DNA from: Nymphaea colorata
Taxonomy: Eukaryota; Streptophyta; Magnoliopsida; Nymphaeales; Nymphaeaceae
Assembly (NCBI RefSeq): GCF_008831285.2
Contig: NW_022204507.1
Coordinates: forward strand, 4,856,174-4,920,173
Reading direction: 5' to 3'
Length of the DNA: 64,000 nt
In this document: piece after piece, positions 1 to 11,365 of the stretch
Position numbering within the stretch: the first letter of the stretch is position 1
Layout: each line of letters starts with the position of its first letter
Made by a program: the position numbers and the translations under genes
Notes under the pieces: generated by a model
Seen by the model: only the letters and a program-made list of their open reading frames with translations
Database searches by the model: none
Told to the model about the DNA's origin: nothing

Positions 1-1162
1 ATGATTTTTAAATTTGTTTTTGGTTCACATTTAACTTTTCAATCATACGGGTCATGTTACAAGTTTTACGATGTTGTTAGTACAACAAGTCCTATTAATG
101 AAAGGAATGGAACACCTTGAGGTCGAGAGTCAAGACTATTTTCCAAGCTGAGGGTCCATTGTTTGTGTTTGGGGTGGATGACACCAAAACAGTGCACTAA
201 TTTGCCTCTTCCTGATTTTTCTTGAAATTAACTTGAAAAATGAGAAAATAACTAAAATTTTGAATTCCTTTTTACGATTGGTCCATGCCAATATGAAACT
301 AAAAATACTATCATAGTTTTTCTAAGATCATAGAATACAAGAACCTATTTTTATGTCATTTATGATATCACTATAGGCATCTAATATTCCTATCGATTTT
401 CCTTCACCCGTTAACGCATTGGACATTTGCATTATTTTCTTAAGACCGAAAAGTTATACATAAACCAACTAAGGAAATATAAAGAAGTGGAAAAGTCAAA
501 ACCAACTTATGGGCACTCTTTCAAAGTTATAAAATTTCATAAAGAAAAAAAGGAAAGGATCGAAGCTGGTTATATGCAAAAGCCAACAACTTAGTGTAGC
601 TAACCGTCAAAAACATTGTTAAGCCAACTTCTTATTGGAAGCATTGGGGATGGTGATGGCGGTTTTTCCTGTCACCATTGGATCTTTGCACTGTTGACTA
701 AACAATCGGTTCGGAAAAAGTAAATTCTTTTTAGGGGGAGTTTGATTACTCCGGATTGAAATTCACATATCTGATATGTGGATATGACATAACATGCCTT
801 CACCTTGATTTTACAAAGAGGGATGAAAGGACTAATCAGCCTTAGTTACATTAATAAATTGTCAGATTTAAGATCAGGATGTCAAAATCGGCTTAATCAG
901 TCTATTGGTAAACATTTTACCAACAAATAGTTGCAATAAGTGGGTAACGCCGCAGGGTGGGTGTCGGGGCAGCCCGGTTAAATTGTAATTAAAAAATATA
1001 AAATATATTTTCTATATATATAAAGAAATTTTTAAAATTAATAAAAAATTTTATCTAATCAAGAATGTGGACAAATAGTTTTTGGGAATACTTAGGCATG
1101 TTGAATGTTGTCTGAACTCGGCTTCATTAATCGCATATATATTACAGTACTCTTTAGTCCTT
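1..1162. other. AT-rich intergenic DNA, no gene seen
   Basis: No convincing coding frame, splice pattern or repeat pair was found. From about 732 a string TTAGGGGGAGTTTGATTAC resembles the termini of plant MITE-like DNA transposons, but no matching opposite end with a target duplication was found nearby. Around 1,000-1,060 the sequence is almost pure A/T. Confidence 0.5.
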
Positions 1163-3239
1163 TCATTTCTTAGTTGCCATCATAGAGGGTCCGATCATGT
1201 ATGTATTTTTCATGTGATAAAAGTGCAACCAAGTGATTAACACTCTGATTAATGGATGCAGCCTGGACGTGATTAATAGAAACTGTTTATGTTTAACCAA
1301 CACGATCTGGTACAGACACGGTAATTTGCTTTTAAACCTTACCCCTCCTCTCTCTCGGATCGTCAAGGTATGCTCCCTCTCCATCTTCTCATTCTTTTCG
1401 TGATTTTCTTCTCGTTGATGCTTTGTGCGATTTTTTGAAGGATCTCACTCTTCTTGTCTCCTGTACAACTTTCTTCTAACAGGAGATCCAGCAATGGTCC
1501 ATCAAAAAATCAAATTCGTCTTTTGATTCGCCCGGGATGAGTTCAACCTCTGCAAGGCCATGATGGGGTACAGTTCTACAAAAAGATTGAAGGCTCAATC
1601 TGGGATCCGCTGGCTAAGAAAGGTAACATTCTCTTTTATTTTCCACATACACCTCATTTTGATTCGCCCATTTTGATGTGTGTGTGATGACTCAGAAAAA
1701 TATTTCCAAAAATATATTTCTGAGTTTGATGATAAAGAAATATATTTTCAGATTTTCAGAAAATTAAATCTTAGTTTGATAATAAGGAAACATTTTTCCA
1801 GATTTACAGAAATTAGATAACTAACCACACCAAATAGATAATAACCAACAATGGCCAGTCATTTTAGTACAAGAACAAAAATAACTGCAGTGGAGTTCGA
1901 AGAACATATGAACGCAACAAGCGACTGTAAATTTAAACAGTATCAAATGTTTTAATCAACATCTACGCACAATTCATATCTACTCGAACCATACTCATTA
2001 GATATATATGAGAATTTCACTAGAAAGTATACAACAGTAGATAAACCACATACATATTCCCATCAGTGATAAAATATTTACATAAGCATTTAGAAGAGCT
2101 TCAACGTTAAATACAAAGCCAAGTGCGTGTGTAGAGTATCCATAGAAGCAAGTACAACATAGCTTCATGTATGCATCCACCATAACAAAAAGAAGCTCAA
2201 CAAAATCAAATATGCCCCTTGCACCACCTTTGAACAAGATCTCATACTTATGTCGGGGCTTCATCTTCGAACAAGACGTCATAACAGCTGATGAACTGAA
2301 AATGAAAATACATACGTGTCTAATGGTAAGCATAAGGGAATAGCAAGTGCTGAACTAGAAATCAGTAACTAATGACATTGATGACAGAAATTCCAAAGGT
2401 ATTAGCACAAACATAAGATTTAGTTGTTAAATTATGCAATTACTAAATGAATAATATTCAAAATAATGGAAGAAAGCAATTGACTTGCTGTTTTCAATGT
2501 CTAAATCAAAAATTGTAATGCAGTTTCATCTCCAAGTTGCAATAAAGGTCCACTACATCATTAAAATATGTAAACTAACAACTACTCTGAGTATGCATCA
2601 ACAGTAATGAAGGATGTCAAAGAGAGGAAATCCATCTCTGCCATCTGGTTAAAAAGAAACATACATAATCGAGGCATTCTAATTCCAAAATACACAAAGT
2701 TTTCCCATGGCATGAAGAAATGCAGTCTGAGATTGTTCTCAGGTTCTCTTTCTTTAAAAGTAGTCAATGGTGTTTGCCCATGGGCAACCATCTCTTTGAA
2801 ACATTTTGATTCTAGAGAATACCAGGTATGTGTTTTAGGCTTTTAGCAGTCCTTTCAGACAGCAAAAACATAAACTGCATTATGCAGATAAAGATATCAT
2901 GCATAAGCCCATTTCATGATGTTTCATGAAGCCTTATAGCTTTCTTGAATCAAACTGAACTCCCCTGTGGCAACATTCTATGAATGGGATTTGCTGATCA
3001 ACTTGCAGTAAAACAAAAAGTAGGAATCAACTTGTTCATCATGTTTGCAATAAATTAAGGTGAGTTCTCCCACGCAGATGCCTTTCATTGGAACTTGCTG
3101 ATCATGCCTTAACTAAGAATCCTCCCAAGACCGTTACATTTCATGTAGCCTGAATCCAATCGAGTCGAATCAAATCACTGAGTTCAAAAATCTAAACTAT
3201 TTGATGCAAATGTTAAAGACACAAGAAAATGCAGAATGA
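1163..3239. other. AT-rich non-coding DNA with weak exon-like patches
   Basis: Only short open frames occur and none resembles a family I know. A patch at about 1,559-1,619 reads FYKKIEGSIWDPL followed by AAAG|GTAAC, which looks like an exon end with a donor site. The minus-strand frame at 1,998-2,333 and the frames at 2,582-2,846 have no recognisable domain. These could be remnants of a degraded gene or chance. I see no promoter or conserved protein motif. Confidence 0.3.
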
Positions 3240-3560
3240 AGTGAATGTGCACTTTCCTTTATTATGGCCCATACCAGCAACCAACTTAAAAGAGTTAGAA
3301 GCATAGCAGAAAATCAATTTCATGCTGGTAATCTCGAAGACACCCATTACTAATCTGTGCGTGGAAAGGAAAAGAGACCCGGAGATATCTGTACTTGGGA
3401 AGCATGCACTACCCATTACTAATATGTTTGCAGAGAGAGAGAGAGAGATTTGTACTTGGGAAACATGCACCTTCCCTTTATGGTTTATCATAACAGCCAA
3501 CTTAAAAGAATTCATGCAAATAATCTCGAAGACACCCATTACTAATATGTCTGTGTGTGT
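3240..3560. repeat. Local imperfect duplication of about 100 bp
   Basis: A stretch with AACTTAAAAGA followed by AATCTCGAAGACACCCATT occurs at about 3,280-3,360 and again at about 3,495-3,550. Each copy is preceded by a similar GTGCAC or ATGCAC and CTTTCCTT context. The sequence between contains a second CACCCATT-like copy and a GA run. This looks like local slippage or unequal exchange. Confidence 0.6.
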
Positions 3561-3610
3561 GTGTGTGTGTGTGTGTGAGTGAGTGAGAGAGAGAGAGAGG
3601 GAGAGAGAGG
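3552..3610. repeat. Compound (GT)n-(GAGT)n-(GA)n microsatellite
   Basis: About 13 GT units run directly into GAGT repeats and then GA repeats. It is a simple-sequence repeat with no coding meaning. Confidence 0.9.
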
Positions 3611-4058
3611 CCTTTTGTTTTTAATAAGAAATGATTATTGATGTCTGCAAGGTATCACTCATTCCAGATGTTTAGGTGAAAGGAAAAAGGAACATAGAAA
3701 GCTTTAGTCTATATTGTGAATAAGATTGGGTTTATCCGAGCATTAGATATTTGAGTTGGGGAACAACTAAAATTTATTAGTTGTACTGAGGGTTTGCTCA
3801 ACGTTTTTTCTACTCTTTCTCAAAAGTGTGTCATCAAATCAAATTTAATTTTCTTGAGAATTTATTTGATGGACATTGGACAAAAATGATGGAAGTTATA
3901 ACTACCCTATGATGTATGCATGTGCATGTATTATTTACAATACATTGATATGCATGTGAACTATATTCTAGAAGATAGTGCATTGAAGCTTTTGTGTTGC
4001 ATGCCATGAAAGAGATGTCACTTATGGGATTGTTCAGTGATTGAGTCTTATCTTACAG

Positions 4059-4364
4059 GAAAGAGGTAGCTATGAAGATCGTTTAGACCTTGTGGGCAAG
4101 CTGCTATGCTGACAACCGTGAATGTAGGTTAACATGATTCTGAACCTTAAGTGAAAATTTAACTAGCTTAGCAATAGCCACTTCTCATGAAAAGTTGTTA
4201 GTTCAATTGTGAATAGTTTTAGTCATTTTATCCTATCTAAGCTGCATTTTCTCTCTAGTGTTGATGAACAAGTTGCCAAAGATATTCAACTCTTAGATTC
4301 TATTATTGAAAAACAAACACCGATATTTTCTGAAGAGTGCAAGCTGTTTCCAGCAGATGTTTAG
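4059..4364 (+). pseudogene. Two exon-like islands of an unidentified, decayed gene
   Basis: After a good acceptor (TCTTACAG) the frame from 4,059 reads ERGSYEDRLDLVGKLL and then meets a stop. After a second acceptor-like TCTCTCTAG at 4,258 the frame 4,260-4,364 reads [15 protein letters not shown], then [15 protein letters not shown], and ends in TAG. Both have the composition of real plant protein and lie 150 bp apart. No donor site cleanly joins them and I cannot name the family. They may be remains of one gene, or chance. Confidence 0.3.
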
Positions 4365-5085
4365 ATCCAATCGCTGTATCCTCTGTAGGTGTTCACCTAT
4401 AAACACTGGAATGAGTTCATAAGTATACTTGTGGTTTTCTTTTGTATTCACTGTCTGCTATGTATCTAAAACATTTTCCTATTCAGTAAATAACAAAACA
4501 GTAAAATCTTTCGTTTGGAACAACACCAACATAAAAAAGAATGACTTTCTCTTCAGAAATGAGAGATTCCATCCACAGGACAGAAGAAAAGAAGAGCTTG
4601 GTGAGTCTGTTCTAGCTCCAAGCTCTTTCAAAGAAAAAGACAGGAACATTCAATTGTCAAGCTAATTGGTAAGCACGAGTTAAGAAGTTAATGCATTTGT
4701 GAAGAAAACAGTCAACTACTAAATGTTCAAACTTAACAAAATCGATCTCTACGACAGTAAACCCTCACAAAAGAAAAAGGGGATAGAGAAACAGACTGGA
4801 CTCCTCCAGGAAAAAAAATTCTTTCATAGTAGGAGCCAAAATAGAAAGAGGGATTCCCAAAAATTCAGTGGGAAACGGAAAAAAAAAAAATTAAATACTA
4901 TTCACCATTCATGTTCAAGCACTAACCTTTCCACGAAAACCTTGCAGATCTGCTCACAGAGTAACAATCGAGCCTCAATTTGTTGCTGCAGAGAGGAAAG
5001 GACGGATTCCTGCACTACGGTAACAGGGTGAGCCAAAATCAGTGTTTCCTAACACGGAAACCGCTGCACAAACGACGGATGAAGA

Positions 5086-5300
5086 GATGGAGGGCTTCTT
5101 CTTCAGCAAGGGTGAGAGAGACAAGGAGGGGATCAGGAGAGTGAGAGGGCGAGAGAGACAACGAGGGGAGCAGGAGAGTGAGAGGGCGAGAGAGACGACG
5201 ACCAACAGGCAAGACAGAGGCGACAGAGGCAGTTGCGGGCCTGCGGCAGGAGGGAGAGGGAGGCGATGCGTGGGTGGGAGGCGATGCGTGGGTGCCCTAA
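5086..5300. repeat. GA-rich minisatellite
   Basis: A 37-bp unit starting CAGGAGAGTGAGAGGGCGAG is repeated at 5,134-5,170 and 5,171-5,200, with a weaker copy just upstream. A 17-bp unit containing GGCGATGCGTGGGT is repeated twice at about 5,260-5,292. The long open frames on both strands here are artefacts of this low-complexity, stop-poor sequence. Confidence 0.75.
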
Positions 5301-5440
5301 TAGGCAGAAAAATAAAACCGGAAATGTGTTTAACGGTTATAATTTTCATTCCACCTTTGATGGAATGAGAAAAATTTTGAATATTTGAAATTTTTCTCCA
5401 TGGCTACAGGATATTGCCAGGCCATCAAACGGCCCCTAGA
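5300..5440. mobile_element. Possible MITE end
   Basis: Read on the minus strand from 5,439 the sequence starts CTAGGGGCCGTTTGATGG, a form common at termini of plant hAT or PIF-type MITEs. It then contains a small palindrome (CATTCCA...TGGAATG). I could not find the opposite terminus or a target duplication, so the call rests on terminus style alone. Confidence 0.3.
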
Positions 5441-7267
5441 GTTTTTTCCGGAACCCCAATCTCTGTTCTGTGATTTTTCTTGCCGTTTTATTTTGTCATA
5501 TTTAGGAATGCCTAATTTTGAAGCATATTAAGAAATACTGCAAGCTTTTCGACTTTTAAGAACCAAAAGCGGAACTGATGATTCCCTATGCAATCCATCT
5601 CCTGCAGTTCATAGAGGGTAGGTTTCCAAGATAAGGATAGGTATACTCTCTACGACTGCCTTTCCAACCAATTTATATGGCAACCATCTACATTATCCAT
5701 TTATACAAGAGTGGGATGTTTTATACACCCTTTTTTGCACTGGGGGCATTTTTTTGATCTGAAATATGAATTAGTCCACATTTTGCACACTAAATAAACA
5801 TGTATAAACATTCATTGGGGTAACCTTTTTCGTCAAATAGAAGACTTGTTGTTTTTTTGTTTTCTATTGGTCATTGTCTAAATAAACAGTGGAAAGAAAC
5901 CAAAAAGCTTCTTGTCTTTGTCTTTTTCTTTTCTTTTCTAGCTTCCTTCATACGATAGGAAATGATCAAACCTCTTCAAATGTTAATTCAGTCATTTGAT
6001 ATGTGATTCTTTATGTGCATAGACATTTTATTTCACCAATTTAATTTATATAAGTGAAATGAGTTGGGTTTTTTTCGTTTTTCATTTTTCATTTTTTAAA
6101 TATATCTTTTAATTTTTAAACGGCATTTCATTTTCTCACTTTTTTTTGCACTTTTTCGAAAATAATGGACTTTTTGTATACACATACAAAAGGATGCAAT
6201 GGCCTCATCAATATCCTAGGTGAGAAAACATGCATTGCATCAGTAGGAGTTGGTGTCTAATCATAGTACTATGTTAAATCTTGAATTACGTTTTCCAATC
6301 ACTAGGCTGTTCTTATCATGCTGAACATTTTGAATCAGCCTTTGTGCACATATAACCAAACTGCTTATATGTGAGACTTTGTTGACAAATATTCATCAGC
6401 TTTAATACCACAGTCCTTTTTGGGCATTGGTTCGGTGTCAAGGATACTTGATGGTCTCATGAAAATGTTTGCAATTCTGGTGGAGTGTACAGCATCATGA
6501 AAGTTATCTGAGCATGTCTGAATTGGAACACATTGCAAAGGTAATTTAAGATTCTTGGCTGGCTGAATCATTTTGACCTTTTGTCTATCACATAGTGGAC
6601 CTTTGCATGCATCTGGCTAGTGACTCTGGCTAACATGGGATTATATTTCTTAGCACCTACACTGAACAACCATTTTCTTTTGTCAAAAGAAATATGGAGA
6701 TATTACTTGCATGAACTATTTTCAGGTATAGTGCTTTTCATCATAAGCATAAAATTATTTGCAAGAGAACTGCTTGAGAGTTAGTCTTCAGAATGTGAGC
6801 GTGTGTTGGTTTGTCTTTTTTATTTTATTTTTTTTTTGGGGGGGGGAGGGGTGGTTTGTGTTGGTGGTGCTGGGGGGGGGGAGAGAGAGAAATAAGCCTA
6901 TTTAAAAGTTTATAAGATGATAATGGTTTTGTTGTAACATGAGCCTGTTCGATGGTTTCTTCCTAAGAGGTTAATCTTGGTTCTGTTGTATCATAAAAAT
7001 GCTTGATGCTTTCTTCCTAATAGGATGATATTGGTTCTACAACATACTTGGCGAGCACTGCAGGTAGACTTTTAGTTCATTCAAGTTCCCTTGTCATACT
7101 GGGTGAACTATGGTGGTAAAGAGTTTGAAGCAGTTGAGAACTGTGGAGGTAATCATCTACCATCAAGAAGAAATAAGAACTTCAAAAATTACTCAACAGG
7201 AAAATAGAAGGGAAAGTTGCAAAAGAAAGCATCTGTCTCTCTACTTTGAAATGCTTTTCCATGTTAC
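5441..7267. other. Non-coding stretch with a poly-T/G/GA tract
   Basis: No recognisable gene. At about 6,817-6,892 a T-rich run passes into long G runs and then GA repeats, a low-complexity tract prone to replication slippage. The rest is AT-rich single-copy-like DNA with short open frames only. Confidence 0.5.
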
Positions 7268-7275
7268 CTCCAAAT

Positions 7276-8199
7276 CAATGTTGTAAGAAGCGTATGCCTC
7301 ACACAAAAAAAAAATGTGACTCAAAGCGTTTTTTAGAAAAAATGCCTTCAGGCAGGGCCTTGAGGTGCATGCATCCCATAAGCATGCACCTCATTGAATA
7401 TAGCCATATGCCTCCATCCATGGTATGGTCCATGCTTGAGGCATACGCCTCAGGGAAAGTGTTGAAAAAAGTAATGCTATATGTTTGTAATTTTTGAAAT
7501 AAAGATAAGAACATTGTATTATTGTTTTTATATGAAGGTAAAACAATAATATAAGATTTACAACATGAGAGTTTTGATGATGAAGCAACTGAAGAGGAAG
7601 ATGAACTTATTCAATATATGGACGGTTCAAATGATGATGAATTGTCATCCATTACAGAATATGAAAATGATGAAGATACGATTGGCCAATCACCTACAAA
7701 AATCATTTGAACTTTGTTAAATATCACTTGATAATTACACAAATTAGTTACTTTTTTAATTTTTGTACATATACACATTTCAATATGCTTATATTATTGT
7801 CCACCAATACTTGTTATTTACTTATTCTCTTAATTGATATTATCATCTGAATTTTGGTTTTCCTAGTTTTGGTTATTTGTTTTTCATTGATAGTTCTATG
7901 ACCTGTTTAGGACAGGTCATGCTTCTACGCCAATTATGCAAGCACTCTTTGCACTATGTATGTTATGACATTGTATTTATTTGGATTTGCAAATTATTGT
8001 AGTTTTCATACATTGTGTATTAGTTTTTATTGATATGCTTAGTACTGTAGGTATTTTTTTCATTTTTGATGTTATTTTTATAAATATTATATAATTCACA
8101 AACTTGTCTGTGAAGCTATGCTTCAACTAGTGCCTCACCTCCCCTCGCCTCATGAGAGGCTGAACGTGTCGCCTCACCTTATTGCCTTTTACAACATTG
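7276..8199. mobile_element. Non-autonomous hAT transposon (924 bp)
   Basis: The element starts CAATGTTGTAAGAAGC and ends, on the other strand, CAATGTTGTAAAAGGC, giving an 11-bp perfect terminal inverted repeat. It is flanked by a perfect 8-bp target duplication CTCCAAAT at 7,268-7,275 and 8,200-8,207. An 8-bp duplication is the hallmark of hAT transposition. Many short GCCTC/GAGGC motifs lie near both ends, as expected for subterminal transposase sites. Inside is a short remnant that could be the acidic tail of a transposase. It is far too short to encode a transposase, so it would have moved only with help from a full-length relative. Confidence 0.85.
7555..7710 (+). pseudogene. Acidic C-terminal ORF remnant inside the hAT element
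   Basis: An open frame of 51 codons ending in TGA reads DLQHESFDDEATEEED near its start and continues rich in Asp and Glu. It sits inside the hAT element, between two AT-rich flanks, and has no start codon of its own. Acidic tails after the dimerisation domain occur in plant hAT transposases, so I infer that this is what an internal deletion left behind. The catalytic and dimerisation domains are absent. Confidence 0.45.
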
Positions 8200-8449
8200 C
8201 TCCAAATACCATCAAGTTGTTCCTCTTGAGAGTATGGTGCCACTTTTTCTTAGTAACTTGATCCAGCGACACCCAACTAGAAGTTTCTCTTGTTCTCCGC
8301 CTTCTTCCTCTGCAATACAATATGCATGATGCCCGTAGGTATGGTCATGAAGGGTTTGCATGCAATTGATGTCTAGCAATGTAAAAATGACTTGTACATG
8401 ACCTAAAAAATCCTTACATGAACTATAATGGGTCCCACCAGGCATGCCA

Positions 8450-10467
8450 TCTATTTGCTCCCCTCCCCTAAATGGGGAGTAGCGTGAAGCCGAAAATTTG
8501 AGATTTGGATATTAGAAAAATTGCAAGAGAAAGGGATCCACCTACTGGTACGAGGTCTAACAATGTCTCCCTGCCCTTAACATGGATAATTGGACGTAAG
8601 ACTAAGCATTTCTCAAAAGTTGTACAAGTCATTTGATTGATGCATTATATATGTTTGTGCACAAGGGTTTGAAATTTGATTTTGAAGTTCATTTGAACTT
8701 AATTTTGAACAACCAATGTTTTGACCTTGTTTTAGATAAAATGAAATGGATTTCAAACAAGTTATTTGAAAATCTAATTGGTTTTGACAAGTTATTTAGA
8801 AATTCAACTTGTTTTAGAAATTTGGGCAAATTCTTTTGAATTTTGGCAAAATTGAAAATTGTTCAAAATTGATTCTAGTTGGGACCATTGATTTGATCTA
8901 AAAATTTGAGAGTTTAGGAAATTTAGTTGGAAATTATGTTTGTAAATTGAGGATTTGATTTGTAAATAGTTTAAAATTGGAGTTTTAGTTCATGAACTTG
9001 AAGTTAATATGCAATATTGGATCAAAATTTTGAACTTAGTTTAAAGTAAATTAAAAAATGAACTTGACTTAATAGTTGATTTAGCTCGAAAAAGTGGATC
9101 AATTGATCAAATTTGAAAATTGGTTGATCAAAATGATGAATTGAAATTGTACCAAGTTCTCTTTTAGAGAAGATTGTAAATTTTTCAAGTAAAGCTTGTT
9201 TTTGGAAAAATAGGGATTCCAATGTTTTATAGAAAAATTTTATGTTCCAAATATATTTGTTGGTAAGATTGATAGGGTTCTTGTATTTTTCTTTTCAAAA
9301 CTAAGTGAAATTCCAAATTCCTTGTTGCAATATAGCTTGGTCATGTTTTGTAACTTGAATTGGTTCACTTACTTTCTAGAGATGGTGCATGTGTGTGTGA
9401 ATTAGATAAGTGAATGCATGCGTGAATTAAGAAAATAAACTATATGTGTGCATACATTCTTCACTCTCACTAACTCTCCATGCATCTATACGTGTTAATT
9501 TCTAATTCCATCATACATGCATTCATGAAATAAAGAGCAAATTTATATTAAATTGGATATGTAGTACAATGTCTAGGCTATACTTGGTATTGGATCAAGT
9601 ATAACTACTACAATGCAGTCCATAAGCTTGACATAGATAAAATTCTTAAACTTGAAAGTGAAATCTGAAAATTGAATGAAAAATCCCAGTTTTAGAATGG
9701 GAAGAACGTGGAAAACCTCCACTTCCTCATGTTAAAATGATTATAAAACAGACCGTGTACTGATTTAATGGTTGCAAATTAAGAAATGTCTACTTTGGAG
9801 ATCTTTCTTCAAAGTAAAATGTAAATTGATAGATTAAATCTTGAACTTGTTGACACATATATACATATTTTGAATATATACATCTATTTTTCCATTAAAG
9901 TACATGTTGGAATGCAAATCAGATTTCAGAAGCAACGTTTACTCCAAATTTGGTTTTAAATCTCAAGGCTAAGCAAATTGGTATTGTATGCTGAGAGAAT
10001 TTGACAAACTTTCTCTTGCTGGTTTTGTGAATTTTAATTACAGCTTTTGGCTGAAATTTTGTGATGTATTAATTTGAAAACCAAACCAATTGCAAAATTG
10101 AAAAATGTGAAGTCGAAATCATGAATATCAGCCATATTAGAAGCTACTCTCTACAGTGCTGATTAGGCAAGACTAGGGATTCGGTCTAATTTCATTGACA
10201 TTGACAAATTACTAGCTTCCTTTGAGCTGAAACAAGCATTTTAGGATCTCAAACTTGATGTTCCAAGATTCTTTGAAAAATCAAATTCTAGGTTTTAAAA
10301 ATACATATATGTACCACTCAATCAGCCTGATTTCAAATTTTTAATTGGCTAAATCTTGTAGTTTTGAGCCATCAAGATTCAATGTTGGAAGCAATCTCCT
10401 TTAGATTAGCTTAAGGATGTGACCCTTAACCTAATCTTGAAAGAATAGTAGCCATTTTCATATGAGA

Positions 10468-10507
<40 letters not shown>

Positions 10508-10820
10508 GTTGCTTTTTGAATTAAAAAGATTGAGTAAAGGGCCACATAACACATGAACAGTGATAGTTTATAGCTGGGATTTTTACATCAAAGGGGTTGA
10601 AGGCATGACTTCTAACCTCCTTGTCCACCTCTCTCAAAAAAACTACAGAAAATTATGAGAAATATAGATTGAATTGGAAGAAGATCAGTGGATCATCTCA
10701 ACCAATTATTCATTATGTAAGGGTGGATCTCATCTATAATAATGAATCTGTCCCTAATAAGCTTTTGAGAAGGGAAAATGCATGCATTAAAACATGTAAA
10801 TAAAAATTCTCTCTCATTTG
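8450..10820 (-). mobile_element. Antisense, decayed Ty3/gypsy (Tat-type) LTR
   Basis: Read on the minus strand, this stretch aligns in order with the 3' two-thirds of the solo LTR at 11,366-15,196. Shared blocks include GATCCACCCTT (about 10,730), the AT microsatellite (10,470-10,504), CAAGCTTATGGACT (about 9,625), GACCAAGCTATATTGCAA (about 9,340), and the end block with GACCTCGTA and GGATCCCTTTCTCTTG at about 8,535-8,560. Many substitutions and indels show that it is much older than a recent duplicate. The U3 half is missing beyond about 10,820. The short ORFs here are chance. Confidence 0.75.
10470..10504. repeat. (TA)n microsatellite
   Basis: About 17 TA units. It sits at the position equivalent to the AT run at 13,741-13,772 of the related LTR, so it is part of the LTR structure rather than an independent locus. 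Confidence 0.9.
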
Positions 10821-11360
10821 GAGACTAACTCAACCAACCAGAAAAAGAGCAGTGGCAGTGGCCATCTCGGAGCTGCGGCAGAGGTGGAGCCTGCTAAGGA
10901 AGAGCTTGCCGGTGGTGAGCTTTTTGTGGGTGGTGATGGGGTAGCTAGCATCCCACGATTCACCAGAAAGCTCGTTGGAGTGATGTGTGGGTGGTAGAGA
11001 TGCTACCGTGGACTGATAGCTATGGCAGTTGAATTCAGGCAATGGTCACCGGTTTCAAGTGGGGCACTACCCCCACACAAATAGTTCAGAACAGGAAACA
11101 AGACAACATTAATGCAGGAACAAATGAACTTATTAAATAAGAGAGAGAAAGTAGAGGGTGCCATGTTGACATGGGATGACATGATGCTGATGTGGTGCCA
11201 AGGTGGAAGGTGTGGTGTCTAACTGGGCGCTAGGCTAGAGCCTGCACAAAGAAAGGCCAGCTTAAGGAGATAGCACCGCATGGACTGCCTGGGGCAGTGC
11301 CTTGAGCAAGTGACTGGGAGAGGAGCACGGCCCTTGGTTTGGTTGGGCCAATAATGGCAA
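10821..11360. other. Flank of the solo LTR, no gene identified
   Basis: This stretch is more GC-rich than its surroundings and has minus-strand open frames at 10,830-11,042 and 11,219-11,473 without recognisable motifs. The right flank of the solo LTR (15,202-15,700) has a similar composition, so both may belong to one older element into which the LTR element inserted. Confidence 0.35.
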
Positions 11361-11365
11361 CGTAG

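Noticed and set aside
4975-5368. Overlapping 100-124-residue ORFs on both strands as genes
   Set aside because: They are translations of a GA-rich minisatellite, Arg/Glu-rich on one strand and Leu/Ser-rich on the other.
732-5439. A 4.7-kb DNA transposon with TAGGGG..GTTTGAT ends
   Set aside because: The end at 732 (TAGGGGGAGTTTGATTAC) and the complemented end at 5,439 (TAGGGGCCGTTTGATGG) look alike, but flanking bases do not match as 2-, 3-, 8- or 9-bp target duplications and the ends diverge after 15 bases.
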